Shown: positions 8,286 through 20,598, counted from the first letter of the stretch. The stretch: 64,000 nt of DNA from Pseudoalteromonas sp. OOF1S-7 (GCF_022347765.1 NZ_JAKRFZ010000009.1:62001-126000); one strand, 5' to 3'. The notes: a model not told the origin generated them from the sequence alone. Translations and numbers: made by a program.

Positions 8286-11144
8286 TCACAAGGCATACCA
8301 CAGCCCCAGCCAGGCACGCAGCGTATCCTGTGCCAGATCGCTTTCTACCCGGGCAATACCCAGGTCAAAGCGCAGATCGGTCACCCCGGCAGGTGCAAAC
8401 CAGTTTGCCCACCCCAGCGCCTGCTGACTCAAATCTAGCCGCCACTTCACGCCGTAACTTTTTGCGATACGCTGGCCGTCAAGACGGTGGTGTTTGATAA
8501 ATATTCTGGGCTGCCCCAGTGCCCAGCTGGACGCCAGCTCATAGCCATAATAGTGCCGGCCCGTCGCAAACTGAAAAGGCAACTCAGGACTCAGTACCAG
8601 ATCGCTGCGTGTACGCCCGCTCAGAAGATTGTTATCGAACCCACCCAGGCGTACAGCCTGTGACGTACGATACTGAGACTGCACACCGGCAAACCAGGGC
8701 CAGTTCCAGACCTTGCTAAACCCCTGCCAGTCATAACCATGTCCTGTGGCATTGCCACTGAGGAATGCAGCCTTAACACGATACCCCAGTGCAAAATCCT
8801 GATGGTATTTATGCCACCCGTGTTCTAACCCAGCCCACTGCGTAGTGATGGCTTGATGACCTTCATCATCGTAATGCGTTATGGCTGCAAAGGGAGCGAG
8901 GGTCAGGGTATCAAAGCGCCATTCATAGCTTAAACTGGTACTCAGCCCCATGCCATCCAGCCTGATCTGCTCTGCATCACCATGCTGACGGCGACCATCA
9001 AAACGATAGTCGCTCAGATGGGCATCAAAACGCCAGTCTCCCGAACGGTAGCGCAGGGCCGCAAAGCTGCCAGTAAGCACATTATCGCTGCTCTGGGCCA
9101 GCCCCAACTGCCAGGACAATTGTTGCAGCAGATCGCTGCCTTTAAGACCCACACTCAGCAGCTCACTGCTGGCCGTACTGGCCTGGGCTGATATGGCTGC
9201 CGACGCGTTTTGCGCCAGCCACTGGTAATCACTGTGCGTCACAGCCGTATCATCGGGGTCATAGATCTGCGCATCGGGTAGCACCACCGGATCGGTCTTA
9301 CCCAGCGGCACCGCAAAATCCTCGCTGAGCGCGGTCACTCGCTGCTCACTGACTTGGCTATCCAGTGCATGTAATCGGGTACCCAAAGGCGTAGAATGGG
9401 CATAAAGCAGCGGCTGCGCGGCACGCACTACGAGCTGCTCAAAAACGGCTTGCCCGAAGGTCACCTGATAGAGGCGGTTGTGTGTTAAGTCGTAACGATA
9501 GATACCCAGCTGACCATCCAGACCAGCGATAAAGTAGAGTCCCAGCCCGTCATGTTGCCAGGCTGGTGCCGTCAGATACTGATATCCCTGTGGCATCGGC
9601 ACACGGCGCGTTACTGCCGATTGCAAGTCTTGTATATACAACTGCCAGTTGCCGTTAAGCGTGGTTTTTAAATAGGCCAGCTGACGTCCATCAGGCGCAA
9701 GTTGTGGATAATCATACACAGTACCCAGGCTGCGCTCAGACAGGGGCGTCACTGTATTGCTGCCTACCTCAAGGCGCACCAGTTCGGAGAAGCCATCACG
9801 CACCTGCTCAGCATACAGCGTATCCTGATCATGCAAAGTAAAGCGGCGGATCCCAAGCGCTCTGGTTAATCGGGTGACCTCATTGCTTGGGATGTGCCAG
9901 CGATACAGATCGTTGACCCGATTGTCCCGTGTTTCGTCCACCCGCGCTCGGGCTACAAAGTAGATCGTCTCCTGACTCTGCCACTGCGGATACTGCATTC
10001 CGGCAAAATCAATCGCGTCCAGCTCGGCTACGAGTTCACGCTTAAACACTGCCGGAGGCTTATCCGCAATGTCTGCCGGATCGGCCGCCAGAATGGCCTG
10101 CTGCGCGGCGTCGAACGCTTTTTGCGCCTCTGTATTGTCTTCAGTTTTATAGACTCTGAGCCAGTGCTCTCCCTCCTGATTACGCTCAGTGACCACAAGT
10201 TGCGTGCCATCAGGAGACATCACGGGGTCGCTCGCTGCATAGTCAAACTCGAGCCACAAGGGGCTGTTTAGCGTATCCAAATCACGCTCCCGGGCCATCG
10301 CCTGATAAGTATATTCAGCAATAAAACGACGATACAGCTGCGCTGCACTTTGCCCGTATACGCCTTTGAAAGCACCTTCAAAACTGCGCTTACGCACCCC
10401 ATGCACACGCGTCCAGACAGCATCCAGTCTCTCCTTGCCGTGATTATCCTCCAGCCAGGCCAGAAATCGCACGCCCAATAAGTAAGCCATGGCACTGGAT
10501 CGATAACTGCCATCTCCATCGCTCAGCGCGCCATAAGACAACAAAGCCCCCTGACGAGCAAAATTACGCAATAGCGCCTCGCTGTAGTTATCGTAAAGGC
10601 GGCCTCGTCCCGTCAGCCGGGATTCCAGCAAAGTGGCATATCCTTCAGCCACCCAACGAGGTAGCACGGCGCTGGCCAGATCATAAATGTCGAACCAGTC
10701 ACGCAAGTGCTGACGCCAGCCACTGCGACTGGGCTGAGACAGATGCACCAGGTGAATATACTCATGCAAAATCAGCAACTGCTGCCAGCCCGGACTATTC
10801 GCAATCACTGAGTTCGACTGGGGCGGCGTGGTAAACAGTGCCATCAAAGGCGAGTCGGTACTTGGCAAAGCAAACCCATTGGCGCCATTGATGGGGTCAA
10901 ACACCACCACATCGGCAATGCTGTTCAGCGCCCGCCCCTGCTGCTGTAGCACGCGATTTCTGACCAGTTCCAGCTCTATGGCTGCAGAGCGCGCCCAGGC
11001 CTGCTGAGCAGGTGTATAGTGTACTCTGAAATGTTCGGTATGGAGCGTTTGCCAGTCACTGGCACGTAGCTGGGTGGTAAAAATCAGTAGCCACAATGCA
11101 GCGCACAATGCCGTAAAATGGGTAGTCGTCAATCGCACAGCCAT
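8286..11144 (-). CDS. Large envelope gluzincin-like metallopeptidase with beta-propeller and barrel-like C-domain
   Basis: About 952 aa; start at 11144 preferred (GAGG 6 nt upstream) over ATG 11150. Signal peptide about 1-28. A zinc-peptidase domain follows: HEYIHLVH near residue 125 gives HExxH, and RWVAEGYATLLES some 45 residues later supplies a candidate third-ligand Glu. Residues about 285-620 carry TolB/WD40-like propeller strands (DPVMSPDGTQL; PQLAPDGRQLAYLK; YLTAPAWQHDGLGLYFIAG). The last 270 residues are rich in alternating aromatic strands (SLSYEWRFDTLTL; FALGYRVKAAFL), suggesting an outer-membrane barrel. Probably a cell-surface or periplasmic peptidase; substrate unknown. No partner gene is adjacent in operon spacing. 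Confidence 0.8.
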   Translation of the reverse strand: MAVRLTTTHFTALCAALWLLIFTTQLRASDWQTLHTEHFRVHYTPAQQAWARSAAIELELVRNRVLQQQGRALNSIADVVVFDPINGANGFALPSTDSPLMALFTTPPQSNSVIANSPGWQQLLILHEYIHLVHLSQPSRSGWRQHLRDWFDIYDLASAVLPRWVAEGYATLLESRLTGRGRLYDNYSEALLRNFARQGALLSYGALSDGDGSYRSSAMAYLLGVRFLAWLEDNHGKERLDAVWTRVHGVRKRSFEGAFKGVYGQSAAQLYRRFIAEYTYQAMARERDLDTLNSPLWLEFDYAASDPVMSPDGTQLVVTERNQEGEHWLRVYKTEDNTEAQKAFDAAQQAILAADPADIADKPPAVFKRELVAELDAIDFAGMQYPQWQSQETIYFVARARVDETRDNRVNDLYRWHIPSNEVTRLTRALGIRRFTLHDQDTLYAEQVRDGFSELVRLEVGSNTVTPLSERSLGTVYDYPQLAPDGRQLAYLKTTLNGNWQLYIQDLQSAVTRRVPMPQGYQYLTAPAWQHDGLGLYFIAGLDGQLGIYRYDLTHNRLYQVTFGQAVFEQLVVRAAQPLLYAHSTPLGTRLHALDSQVSEQRVTALSEDFAVPLGKTDPVVLPDAQIYDPDDTAVTHSDYQWLAQNASAAISAQASTASSELLSVGLKGSDLLQQLSWQLGLAQSSDNVLTGSFAALRYRSGDWRFDAHLSDYRFDGRRQHGDAEQIRLDGMGLSTSLSYEWRFDTLTLAPFAAITHYDDEGHQAITTQWAGLEHGWHKYHQDFALGYRVKAAFLSGNATGHGYDWQGFSKVWNWPWFAGVQSQYRTSQAVRLGGFDNNLLSGRTRSDLVLSPELPFQFATGRHYYGYELASSWALGQPRIFIKHHRLDGQRIAKSYGVKWRLDLSQQALGWANWFAPAGVTDLRFDLGIARVESDLAQDTLRAWLGLWYAL

Positions 11145-11242
11145 ACTCATCCTCGATGAAGTGATCCGAAACAGACGTTAGTATGGCAAACAATGTGCTT
11201 GAAAATCAGTGGGTATTTATCTTTTGAAACACTTTTAAACAA

Positions 11243-11482
11243 TCAGGCATCAGTATGTTGGTTCAGTGAGCTGACCATGTGCAGTATACCGCCCGCCACC
11301 ACAAATACCGCCAATGCCGCTGCCAGACTGAGACCGGCGTATGCCTTCGCCAGCGCCAGAATACCCGCACTCGCCCAGGCCAGCCCTGTACGGAGTCTTG
11401 CCGTCATCAGGCTAGCCAGTCTGAGTTGACTGACAAACGCAGCCGCGATAACAAACAGGATTAAAGGGATTAAAACCAACAT
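11243..11482 (-). CDS. Small two- to three-pass membrane protein
   Basis: About 79 aa when started at ATG 11482, which has GGGAG upstream; the frame stays open to 11545. Hydrophobic segments at about residues 1-18 (LVLIPLILFVIAAAFV) and 35-70 (LAWASAGILALAKAYAG ... LAVFVVAGGIL). I recognise no family. It lies between the envelope peptidase and the histidine kinase on the same strand but is separated from both by about 100 bp. Function unknown. Confidence 0.6.
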   Translation of the reverse strand: MLVLIPLILFVIAAAFVSQLRLASLMTARLRTGLAWASAGILALAKAYAGLSLAAALAVFVVAGGILHMVSSLNQHTDA

Positions 11483-11580
11483 AGTCCACTCCCGGGTCAA
11501 GGGTTGTCGAACACGCAATACGACGACAACACCGATTAGGATCACTTTGATTAACCATTATACGCAAATGATAATTATTA

Positions 11581-12865
11581 TCAACTGGGTAAAATAAGCT
11601 TGATCACAGCCCCGGATCGCTCACCATCGTTCACATTGGCTACTTCAAACTGGCCATCATGGCATTCAATCACATGTTGGCTGAAGGTCAGGCCAATGCC
11701 CTGGCCATCGGCCTTGGTGGAATAAAACGGCGTCAGTACATTGTCGAGATTGGCAAATCCGCCTCCCTCATCAGCCACTTCAATCACCACTTGCGGACTG
11801 AGGTAGTAGCTACGAATACTCACCCGGTGACCCGCCGGACTGGCTGTCTGATTGGCCTCAATGGCATTTTTAACCAGGTTGATCAGCACCTGCTCAAGCA
11901 AGTGAGGATCGCTGTCGCACTGACGAGCCTGGCAGTCCAGTTCAATGTGTTGCGTGGGGTACTGTGATGTAAACAGATCACGGACCGACGTGCATAAGGG
12001 TCCCAGTGGTGTCTTTTGGATCTGTGGCTCGATGGCTTTACTGATCTCGCCGTAACGCGCAACAAAGTGCTGCAAATGCTGACAGCGCTGCTCAATCACA
12101 CTCAACGCCTGCTGCTCTCTGGCGGACGTTGCACGCTCAGCCAGACTTTGCGCCAGTGAACTGACCGGCGTCAGTGAATTGCGGATTTCGTGACTGATCA
12201 CCCGGATCAACTGTTGCCAGGCCGCCAGCTCTTTCTGCCGTAATGCTTTGGTGATATCGAGCGCTACCAGCAGACTGTGGCGTGCGCCCTGCTCGTAAAA
12301 ATAGCTGCTGTGGAGCTGCCAGCGGGCCGCCTGTGCGTGGCTGATAAACTGCCAGCCCTGATGCACTTCTTTAAGCCCCAGCGACAGGGCTGTTGCACCT
12401 TTATAATGCCGCCAGTGTTGTCTATACAAGCTTTCAAACGCCTGATTTGCATAGCTTAAACAAGAATCTTCAGTAAAAACCAGGATCGGAGTATTGAGCT
12501 TGTCGATAAGCTGATAAATGACAAATATCTGCGAGTTATAACGCGATTTCTGCTGATGCAGTTGCTCGCCCAAAGTAATCAACTGCTGTTCAAATGCCGC
12601 CACCTGGCCGGATGAAAAGTGTGGCCGGATCTGCTGGCTAAAATCCGCCTGTAACATAGCTTCGAGCTGCCAGTGTGCACGGGAAAAAATACGCGTCAGC
12701 TGTTTCAGACATCGCTTTTGCAGGCGCCAGAGTAATCCGCTTGTACCACCGGCGATCAGTGCAACCTGCCACCAGGGCAACGCCTGCTGCCACAACAATA
12801 ATATCAGCAAAGCAACCACGACAAAGCCCAGTAAAGCCAGATGCCAGTGCAGGTTATGCTCAAAG

Positions 12866-12876
<11 letters not shown>
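11581..12876 (-). CDS. NtrY-like membrane sensor histidine kinase
   Basis: A 431-aa kinase of a two-component pair. Two N-terminal transmembrane helices (about residues 12-52), a PAS-like segment (about 105-195), then the phosphoacceptor helix with HEIRNSLTPVSSLAQS (His near 230). The catalytic ATPase domain has the N box (LINLVKNAIEAN), G1 (VADEGGGF) and G2 (GQGIGLTFSQHVI). It starts with GTG at 12876, overlapping the 3' end of the response-regulator gene by 11 bp, so the pair is co-translated. The signal is unknown; the very short periplasmic loop suggests sensing within the membrane or cytoplasm. Confidence 0.9.
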
Positions 12877-14588
<1,712 letters not shown>

Positions 14589-14624
14589 GAGTACCGAGCG
14601 TAAGATGGCCGTGTGGGTTTCATT

Positions 14625-14999
14625 TTGCGCAAAGGCCGCGCTAAAGCACGACTTTGCACGATAACTGCGAAGCGTTGCTTCGGTCTTTGCTAGAGTACGA
14701 GTGGGCACACTTCCATGTGGAGGGCATCCGGTTCGGGCCCTAAGGTTTGCGCAGCGTTCGCTAAAATGGCTCATTTCACCTTGCGCAAAGGCCGCGCTAA
14801 AGCACGACTTTGCACGATAACTGCGAAGCGTTGCTTCGGTCTTTGCTAGAGTACGAGTGGACACACTTCCATGTGGAGGGCATCCGGTTCGGGCCCTAAG
14901 GTTTGCGCAGCGTTCGCTAAAATGGCTCATTTCACCTTGCGCAAAGGCCGCGCTAAAGCACGACTTTGCACGATAGCTGCGAAGCGTTGCTTCGGTCTT
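14625..14999. repeat. 156-bp tandem repeat, 2.4 copies
   Basis: Copies begin at 14625, 14781 and 14937 (each at TTGCGCAAAGGCCGCG), a constant 156-bp period with near identity; the third is cut after about 63 bp, exactly at the stop codon of the mutarotase gene. As 156 is divisible by three, a minus-strand frame stays open across the array, giving a 52-residue repeat. Each unit contains the hairpin GAAGC-GTT-GCTTC. Composition and position suggest an intergenic repetitive element rather than a protein gene. Confidence 0.85.
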
Positions 15000-15852
15000 A
15001 CTGAACCCAACCGATTTTGGTGATTAGGGTGTGGGATTCGCCCGGGGCTAAAGTGACTGCGTCGTCCATCACATTGGCCGCTTCGAGGCACAACATAGTG
15101 TGATATTCGTCATCACGGAAATTGCTCAGACGTTTGGACTTGTCTATCCAGGGGTTCCATAAGACACAAGAACTTGAGTGCTCACGGCCGACTGCAATTT
15201 TGCCATCCGGAGTCTCAATGATTTGTACTTCAGGAGCCTGGGTATAGACCATATCGGTTTCGCGGGCAAAAGTGACCACCTCATCCTGAGTAAAAGGGCC
15301 TTCACCAAACTCTATATACTTCGCCCCTTGCAGGCCATCCACACGGGTTTGCTCTATTGCTGGTGTTGGAAAATAAGTGTGCAGCGCCTGAGTCAGGGAA
15401 AACGTCTCGCTGCCGGTATTGGTATTGCTGAGTTTGACTTCGAGCTGCTCGCTGAGCACAAACTCAACCGTCAGACTGGACTCATGGGGCCAGAAAGTAC
15501 GATCTATGCTGCTCATTGGCAAAGACAGCACAATGCGGATAACCGCGTCGTCCTCCTCGATACGTTCTGCACGCCAAACCTGCTTACGTGCAAACCCATG
15601 TGCCGGCCAGTCTGGCTCGGCATGCACCCCAAACCAGGGCCAACAAATCGGGATGCCACCGCGGATTGACTGACCTTCGAGGTAGGTTTCGTCCTGAGAT
15701 ACCCACAGCAGGTTTTTCTGTCCCGCAGGAATAAATTCGGTGATCTGTGCACCCTGAAGATAAATCTTAGCCTGACACAGCGGTCCGTTAACGTCAAAAT
15801 ACTCCAGGCCGGACTCGGTACGTGCCAATTTTACTGAGGCAGAAAGTTCCAT
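14998..15852 (-). CDS. D-hexose-6-phosphate mutarotase (YeaD/aldose 1-epimerase family)
   Basis: A 284-aa cytoplasmic protein of the galactose-mutarotase fold, at the normal length for YeaD. Characteristic stretches are GGIPICWPWFG, HGFAR near residue 85, QALHTYF with a catalytic-type His, and VVWNPW-like VLWNPW with the terminal CLEAANV. The family interconverts alpha and beta anomers of hexose 6-phosphates such as glucose 6-phosphate. The stop codon is the junction with the 156-bp repeat array, so the array ends flush with this gene. It lies downstream of the chemoreceptor gene on the same strand with a 106-bp gap. Confidence 0.9.
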   Translation of the reverse strand: MELSASVKLARTESGLEYFDVNGPLCQAKIYLQGAQITEFIPAGQKNLLWVSQDETYLEGQSIRGGIPICWPWFGVHAEPDWPAHGFARKQVWRAERIEEDDAVIRIVLSLPMSSIDRTFWPHESSLTVEFVLSEQLEVKLSNTNTGSETFSLTQALHTYFPTPAIEQTRVDGLQGAKYIEFGEGPFTQDEVVTFARETDMVYTQAPEVQIIETPDGKIAVGREHSSSCVLWNPWIDKSKRLSNFRDDEYHTMLCLEAANVMDDAVTLAPGESHTLITKIGWVQ

Positions 15853-15958
15853 ATAACACCTATTTTTAAACTAAACTGGCACTACCTTACCTAAATTGCT
15901 TGGGCGGTGTAAGGGCCACCCATCGAATATGAGTGATATTCATCACAGCGTGTCTCCA

Positions 15959-17917
15959 TCACACTTTGAACTGGCCCACTAACTGGGTCAATTGCTCAGA
16001 TAATCGCTGCATTTTATCCCCATTTTCGCTGGTATTATTCGCGACATCACTGACACTGTCAGCGGCATTTTTTATTTCAATCACATTCCGATTGATATCT
16101 TCTGCCACGTGCTGTTGCTCCTCAGCCGCCGTGGCTATCTGAGTATTCAGATCACTAATAGTCTGAATAGACTGGGTGATTTCGCTGAACTGACTTTGCG
16201 CAGATCCGGTCAGCTCGACCGTTTTATCAGTGCGAGTCAAGCTGCTACGCATATCCTGCGATACCCCTTCTGTCATTTTTCTCAACTTGTCGAGCTGCGA
16301 GGCAATTTCTTCGGTTGACTCTGAAGTACGCTGCGACAGTGCCCTGACTTCGTCAGCAACCACCGCAAACCCCCGACCATGTTCGCCCGCTCTCGCAGCC
16401 TCAATGGCAGCATTCAACGCCAGTAAGTTAGTTTGCTCGGCAATTCCCCTGATCACACTCAGGATCGACATGATGTTTTCACTTTCACTGTCTAACTGGT
16501 TAATGTCTGACGTTGCCCGTTTGATCACATCCGACAACGCCGCCACACTGCTAACGGCTTCAGACATAACAGATTGGCCAAGCTCCGAAGCTTGCTGGGT
16601 TTGAGTCGCCAGGTCAGCAGCATTGGCGCAGCTGGACGCCACTTCATTGGCTGTGGCTGCCATCTGATTGATAGCCGTTGCTGCCATCTCAAGTGCCTGT
16701 TGCTGCTGCGCGGTTGAGCTGGTCAGCTCTTCCGACTCCGTCGCGGTTGCACGCGCTGTCTGATTGAGCTGCTGCGCACACGCATTGATGTCTGTCACGA
16801 GCTGTGCAATCAGATTAAGAAAACTGTTAAAGCTATCTGCCAGCTTACCGGTTTCATCTTTGCTGTCGACCTGCAGGCGCTGAGTCAGATCTCCTCCTCC
16901 CTGAGAGATAACGGTCAGCCCATCACTGACTTCCACGATGGGACCTGACAACACATTGGCAATGTAATTCGCCAGCACCACAAACAGCGCCACCAGTACC
17001 ACACTGAGGATCACCAGGGTCCAGGTCATGGCATTGGCCGCTGCCATCACTTCGCCCTGCTCGACAAAGGCAATGAACTTCCAGCCCAGTTTCTTAGAGG
17101 TATAAATGCTGGCAAAGTAGTCGGTAGCGTCTATTTGAATTTCATACAAACCGGATGGATTACTGGCGAGTGTTCGATACAGGCCATTTTCGACCTGCTT
17201 AACATCTTTGAACCGATAATCGCTGTGTTTAGCGTCCACCAAAATTTTTCCAGTGTCTTCCACCAGCATCAGATAACCCGTTTCGCCCAGTTTGACCTCT
17301 CGAATGATCTTGGTCAGGCCCTGCAGCGACACATCCATGCCCGTCACGCCAATCTCCCTGCCGTCAGACTTGACCGAACGTACCGTCGACACAATGGCCA
17401 TATCATCCGGTGCCCAGTAATATGCATCGGTCATTGTAGTTCTTCCATTGGCAGCCTGTCCGCTCCGGTACCAGGGCCGGGGGCGCGGATCATAGTTTGC
17501 ACTCACTTCACCTTGCGGCCACTGAATGTACCCTCCCTCAGTATTGCCGAAATAGATATATGCAATGCCAGGGTGGGTATCGCCAAAGCGTTCAAATAAG
17601 TCGTACACCGCCTGCTCTGTCTCACTTCCTGCACGTGAGTTAAGCTGGCTGGCAGTGCTTTTATCGGTGTAAACCTGCACCTCGCTTTGTGCCCGGGTGA
17701 GCTTGGGGTTCGTGGCCAGAAATTCGACATTTTTGGCAATTTCATCGAAAAACATGCCAATCCCGTTATCAACCTGAAGCGCTTCCCGGCTGCTCATTTC
17801 GACAAACTTGTCGAGCGCCAGCTGCCGTGTCTGGGACACAATCAGAACGGCAATGATCAAAATAGGCGAGACGATAGCGACAATAAAAGCCAGCCTGAGC
17901 TTTTGCGAAATGGTCAT
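15959..17917 (-). CDS. Methyl-accepting chemotaxis protein with dCache sensor
   Basis: A 652-aa receptor. Transmembrane helix 1 about residues 9-30, periplasmic double-Cache domain about 35-290 ([13 protein letters not shown] and [17 protein letters not shown] are typical of ligand-binding Cache folds), transmembrane helix 2 about 297-320, HAMP about 320-372. The signalling tip of the methyl-accepting domain is near 480-530 ([34 protein letters not shown]). There is no C-terminal CheR/CheB pentapeptide. The PRPRPWY motif resembles that of amino-acid-type dCache sensors, but the ligand cannot be assigned. Divergent from the porin gene. Confidence 0.95.
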   Translation of the reverse strand: MTISQKLRLAFIVAIVSPILIIAVLIVSQTRQLALDKFVEMSSREALQVDNGIGMFFDEIAKNVEFLATNPKLTRAQSEVQVYTDKSTASQLNSRAGSETEQAVYDLFERFGDTHPGIAYIYFGNTEGGYIQWPQGEVSANYDPRPRPWYRSGQAANGRTTMTDAYYWAPDDMAIVSTVRSVKSDGREIGVTGMDVSLQGLTKIIREVKLGETGYLMLVEDTGKILVDAKHSDYRFKDVKQVENGLYRTLASNPSGLYEIQIDATDYFASIYTSKKLGWKFIAFVEQGEVMAAANAMTWTLVILSVVLVALFVVLANYIANVLSGPIVEVSDGLTVISQGGGDLTQRLQVDSKDETGKLADSFNSFLNLIAQLVTDINACAQQLNQTARATATESEELTSSTAQQQQALEMAATAINQMAATANEVASSCANAADLATQTQQASELGQSVMSEAVSSVAALSDVIKRATSDINQLDSESENIMSILSVIRGIAEQTNLLALNAAIEAARAGEHGRGFAVVADEVRALSQRTSESTEEIASQLDKLRKMTEGVSQDMRSSLTRTDKTVELTGSAQSQFSEITQSIQTISDLNTQIATAAEEQQHVAEDINRNVIEIKNAADSVSDVANNTSENGDKMQRLSEQLTQLVGQFKV

Positions 17918-18007
17918 AGTGTGGATTCCTCACTGGACTGATTGACTGCGCCAATACGCTTCAACGCGTATCTAATTAAATTGCACAATACTGCAAAAAA
18001 TATAGTT

Positions 18008-18025
18008 GATAGTTGCGCAACTATC
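18008..18025. promoter_or_regulatory. 18-bp perfect palindrome, probable operator
   Basis: GATAGTTGCGCAACTATC, a perfect even palindrome centred on GC, in the divergent interval between the chemoreceptor and the porin. It starts about 90 bp upstream of the chemoreceptor start and ends about 120 bp upstream of the porin start. A LacI/GntR-type regulator site is plausible. Confidence 0.5.
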
Positions 18026-18144
18026 CAAAGGATCAGGAGAAATTACCGTTGTTCATGTCTGATGACTTGGAACCCGGGAACGAATGGTCTAGGCTATTTA
18101 GAGATAATTTATTCTCACTAACTCAAACAAACGGGTGCGCTCCC

Positions 18145-19419
18145 ATGCTAAAACTCTCTCGACTCATGACGGCTCTGTGCGGCGCTATGATGTTGTCTTC
18201 TTCCCCCACCATGGCCAGTGAAGATGAACTGGCACAGCTGAAAAAGCAACTTGAACTGTTACAACAGAAAGTACATAAAATGGAGCGTGAACAGGCACGC
18301 GAAAAAGCACAGGCCAAAGCTGATAAAAAGGCAGAGAAAAGGGCCGAACAGACCAAACCCAGTATCAAAGTAGGTGGTGCAGTACGAACCAACCTCAGCC
18401 ACACCTCGTACGATGACGATAACAAAAATCGTGGCGGCGACTTTGACTTCGATATTTTTCGGCTTAACTTTTCTGGCAATGTGGGTGGTTTTGGCCTCAA
18501 TGCCGAGATCCGCTTTTTCGACTACATGACCGCCGTCAAGTATGCCTACTTACACTATGATTTTGCCAAAGACTGGCAGGCTCAAGTAGGCATGACCAAA
18601 GTCCCCTTTGGTAACTGGCCCTACAACTCCCACAACTACTTTTTCAACACCACTTATTATATTGGCTTAGAAGACGACCACGATATGGGTGTCCTGTTTA
18701 AACGCAAGATTGCCGACAACTGGCAGTTAGATCTGGGCTTTTTTAAGAATGATGAACTCGGTGGTGTTGATGGCTACGTCGAAGATCGCAGCGATCGCTA
18801 CTCCTATGACATTGTTGGCTTTCGCAAAGCGGGGGATGGCGTATACGACGACCCCACTCAGCCTTTAGGCGAATATAACACTTTTGCGGGCCGGTATGCC
18901 TACCACTTCAAACACAAAGGTGGCACAACAGAAGTGGGAGTATCGGGCTTGAGTGGTGGCCTGCATGACGGGACTGACAGTGCGGGGGATTATATGGCCT
19001 GGGCCATTCACCTGAACGGCAACTATGGCCCCTGGAACTTACAATTGCAGCATGGCGAATACGAGTATGATGTCGATACGCCTGCCACACGAATGGCCGT
19101 CGGCGCGTATGCATTTTTCGACTCCATTGCGGCTGAGGCAACCATGAGCAATGCCAATATCGCTTATAGCTTGCCCGTAGAGTTTGGCCCTATTACAGGC
19201 TTACAGTTCTACAATGACTACGGCATTATTTACGATAAATCGGACGACAGCGAAGACACCTGGATGAATGTTACCGGCGTTTCACTTTCCGCGGGGGCCT
19301 TCTTTACCTATATAGATTATGTACTCGCGAAGAACCAGCCGTTTGTAGGTGGCTCCATTGCGGGTAACAGCGACGACACAGAACGCCGCTTTAATATCAA
19401 TATTGGCTACTATTTCTAA
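18145..19419 (+). CDS. Outer-membrane porin with coiled-coil N-terminus
   Basis: About 424 aa from ATG 18145, chosen because it begins with a good signal peptide (MLKLSRLMTALCGAMMLSS ... TMAS); the frame is open further upstream to 18013 but that extension is hydrophilic and precedes the signal. The mature N-terminus is a Lys/Glu/Gln coiled coil (about residues 25-75), as in trimeric porins that contact peptidoglycan. The rest is barrel strands (FDIFRLNFSGNV; AQVGMTKVPFGNW) ending INIGYYF with the terminal Phe expected for outer-membrane assembly. FGNW and the DHDMGV region resemble phosphate/carbohydrate-type porins; the substrate is not determined. Confidence 0.88.
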   Translation: MLKLSRLMTALCGAMMLSSSPTMASEDELAQLKKQLELLQQKVHKMEREQAREKAQAKADKKAEKRAEQTKPSIKVGGAVRTNLSHTSYDDDNKNRGGDFDFDIFRLNFSGNVGGFGLNAEIRFFDYMTAVKYAYLHYDFAKDWQAQVGMTKVPFGNWPYNSHNYFFNTTYYIGLEDDHDMGVLFKRKIADNWQLDLGFFKNDELGGVDGYVEDRSDRYSYDIVGFRKAGDGVYDDPTQPLGEYNTFAGRYAYHFKHKGGTTEVGVSGLSGGLHDGTDSAGDYMAWAIHLNGNYGPWNLQLQHGEYEYDVDTPATRMAVGAYAFFDSIAAEATMSNANIAYSLPVEFGPITGLQFYNDYGIIYDKSDDSEDTWMNVTGVSLSAGAFFTYIDYVLAKNQPFVGGSIAGNSDDTERRFNINIGYYF

Positions 19420-19429
19420 CCATTTGCAT

Positions 19430-19453
19430 AGCAGCGATTCTCCAGTCGCTGCT
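19430..19453 (+). terminator. Hairpin after porin gene
   Basis: AGCAGCGA, 8-nt loop, TCGCTGCT starting 11 bp after the stop. The T-tract is weak, so termination is likely but not certain. Confidence 0.5.
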
Positions 19454-19668
19454 TAACCTTCAGGGTCTCAGGTGTTAGCAACAGCAGCTGGGAGGATGGC
19501 TTTAGCGCAGCCGTGAGGCTAAACATACCGGCCCATCGCTAGATCGGACAAATATTACGTGCAACGCAAAAATATTACAGTGGCTATTCGTCTGTGTGTT
19601 TTTGGCTATAATGAAAAAACAAACCACACCGATGATAAACATGCGGGATAATACCAGGATGGACAGCG

Positions 19669-20064
19669 ATGAAAAAACACGCTCAAAAACTCTTTAACCG
19701 TTGCTTCTGGTTGCATCTTGCCGGGATCTTATGTGTGGCACTGGGCTTTATTGGCATGGCTCTGCCGGTTATGCCCACCACCATTTTTTTCATCCTGGCA
19801 TTGGCCTGCTTTACCCGCTCGAACCCTAAGTTAGCCCACTGGTTGCTGGCTCACCCCAAATTTGGCCCCACCCTGCATGCCTGGCACACCCATCAGGTGG
19901 TACCGGTCAAAGGCAAGTGGGGCGCTGGCCTGGGCATGTTAGTGGGATTTGTAATCTTATGTATGACCGCAGCCCCCTGGTATGTACTGGCGGGTGTCGC
20001 ACTGACCGAACTGCTGGTCATGGCCTATCTGCTCAGTAAGCCCTCCGAGTTACCCGTCAGCTAA
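19669..20064 (+). CDS. YbaN-like (DUF454) inner-membrane protein
   Basis: A 131-aa membrane protein with the DUF454/YbaN pattern: first helix pair about residues 15-45 including GFIGMALPVMPTTIFFILALACF, the motif RSNPKLAHWLLAHPKFGPTL, then two helices about 83-122. The family is conserved in proteobacteria but of unknown biochemical role. It is flanked by the porin on the left and a convergent signal peptidase gene on the right. Length matches the family. Confidence 0.9.
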   Translation: MKKHAQKLFNRCFWLHLAGILCVALGFIGMALPVMPTTIFFILALACFTRSNPKLAHWLLAHPKFGPTLHAWHTHQVVPVKGKWGAGLGMLVGFVILCMTAAPWYVLAGVALTELLVMAYLLSKPSELPVS

Positions 20065-20094
20065 CTCCATTGCTAGTGGCGCACATAACTGCCA

Positions 20095-20598
20095 TCAGGT
20101 TTTCTGTACCGCTATGTTTTGATTATGAGTGGTATAGAGGATCAACATCATGGCACCACACAGAATCGCAACATCAGCAATATTAAATATCCCCGTTCTG
20201 AGTTCACCAAAACCGAGGTTGATAAAGTCGATCACAATACCATTGTTCAGTACCCGATCAATCAAGTTGCTAACGCCCCCCGACAGCACGAGAGCCAATC
20301 CAGTGATTTGATTGCAGTTTAAATCCTCGCTTTTCAGTGTGTACAATAATATCGCCACCAGCAGCAAGCCGACCACTGCGATAAACAACACACTGCGAAG
20401 TGGTGTCGGTAACTCACTGCCCAAGCTCAAAAATACACCGCTGTTTTCCCGGTAGCCCAAACGCACCAAATCAAACCCGTAACTGGTCATCTGCCAACCA
20501 TTCAGATAGTAACTGGCAAACCACTTACCGAGCTGATCCAGGCACAAACCCACCCCGGCTACCACAGATACCCAGTATATACGCTGCTTTGTTGTCAT
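20095..20598 (-). CDS. lspA: Signal peptidase II (prolipoprotein signal peptidase)
   Basis: A 167-aa inner-membrane aspartyl peptidase that removes lipoprotein signal peptides after lipidation. Family boxes are visible: DQLGKWF near residue 21, RENSGVFLSLG near 52, GGVSNLIDRV with the first catalytic Asp near 114, then VIDFINLG, and FNIADVAI with the second catalytic Asp near 140. Four transmembrane helices. The canonical lspA normally follows ileS; here it is isolated, and the third box reads ENSGVFLSL instead of the more common ENxGAAFS, so it could be a second, divergent copy. Confidence 0.9.
   Translation of the reverse strand: MTTKQRIYWVSVVAGVGLCLDQLGKWFASYYLNGWQMTSYGFDLVRLGYRENSGVFLSLGSELPTPLRSVLFIAVVGLLLVAILLYTLKSEDLNCNQITGLALVLSGGVSNLIDRVLNNGIVIDFINLGFGELRTGIFNIADVAILCGAMMLILYTTHNQNIAVQKT

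Noticed and set aside
14625-14999. Possible CRISPR array
   Set aside because: The units are directly adjacent, 156 bp long, with no variable spacers.
18013-18144. 44-codon N-terminal extension of the porin
   Set aside because: A hydrophilic extension before a signal peptide is implausible, and it would cover the operator-like palindrome.
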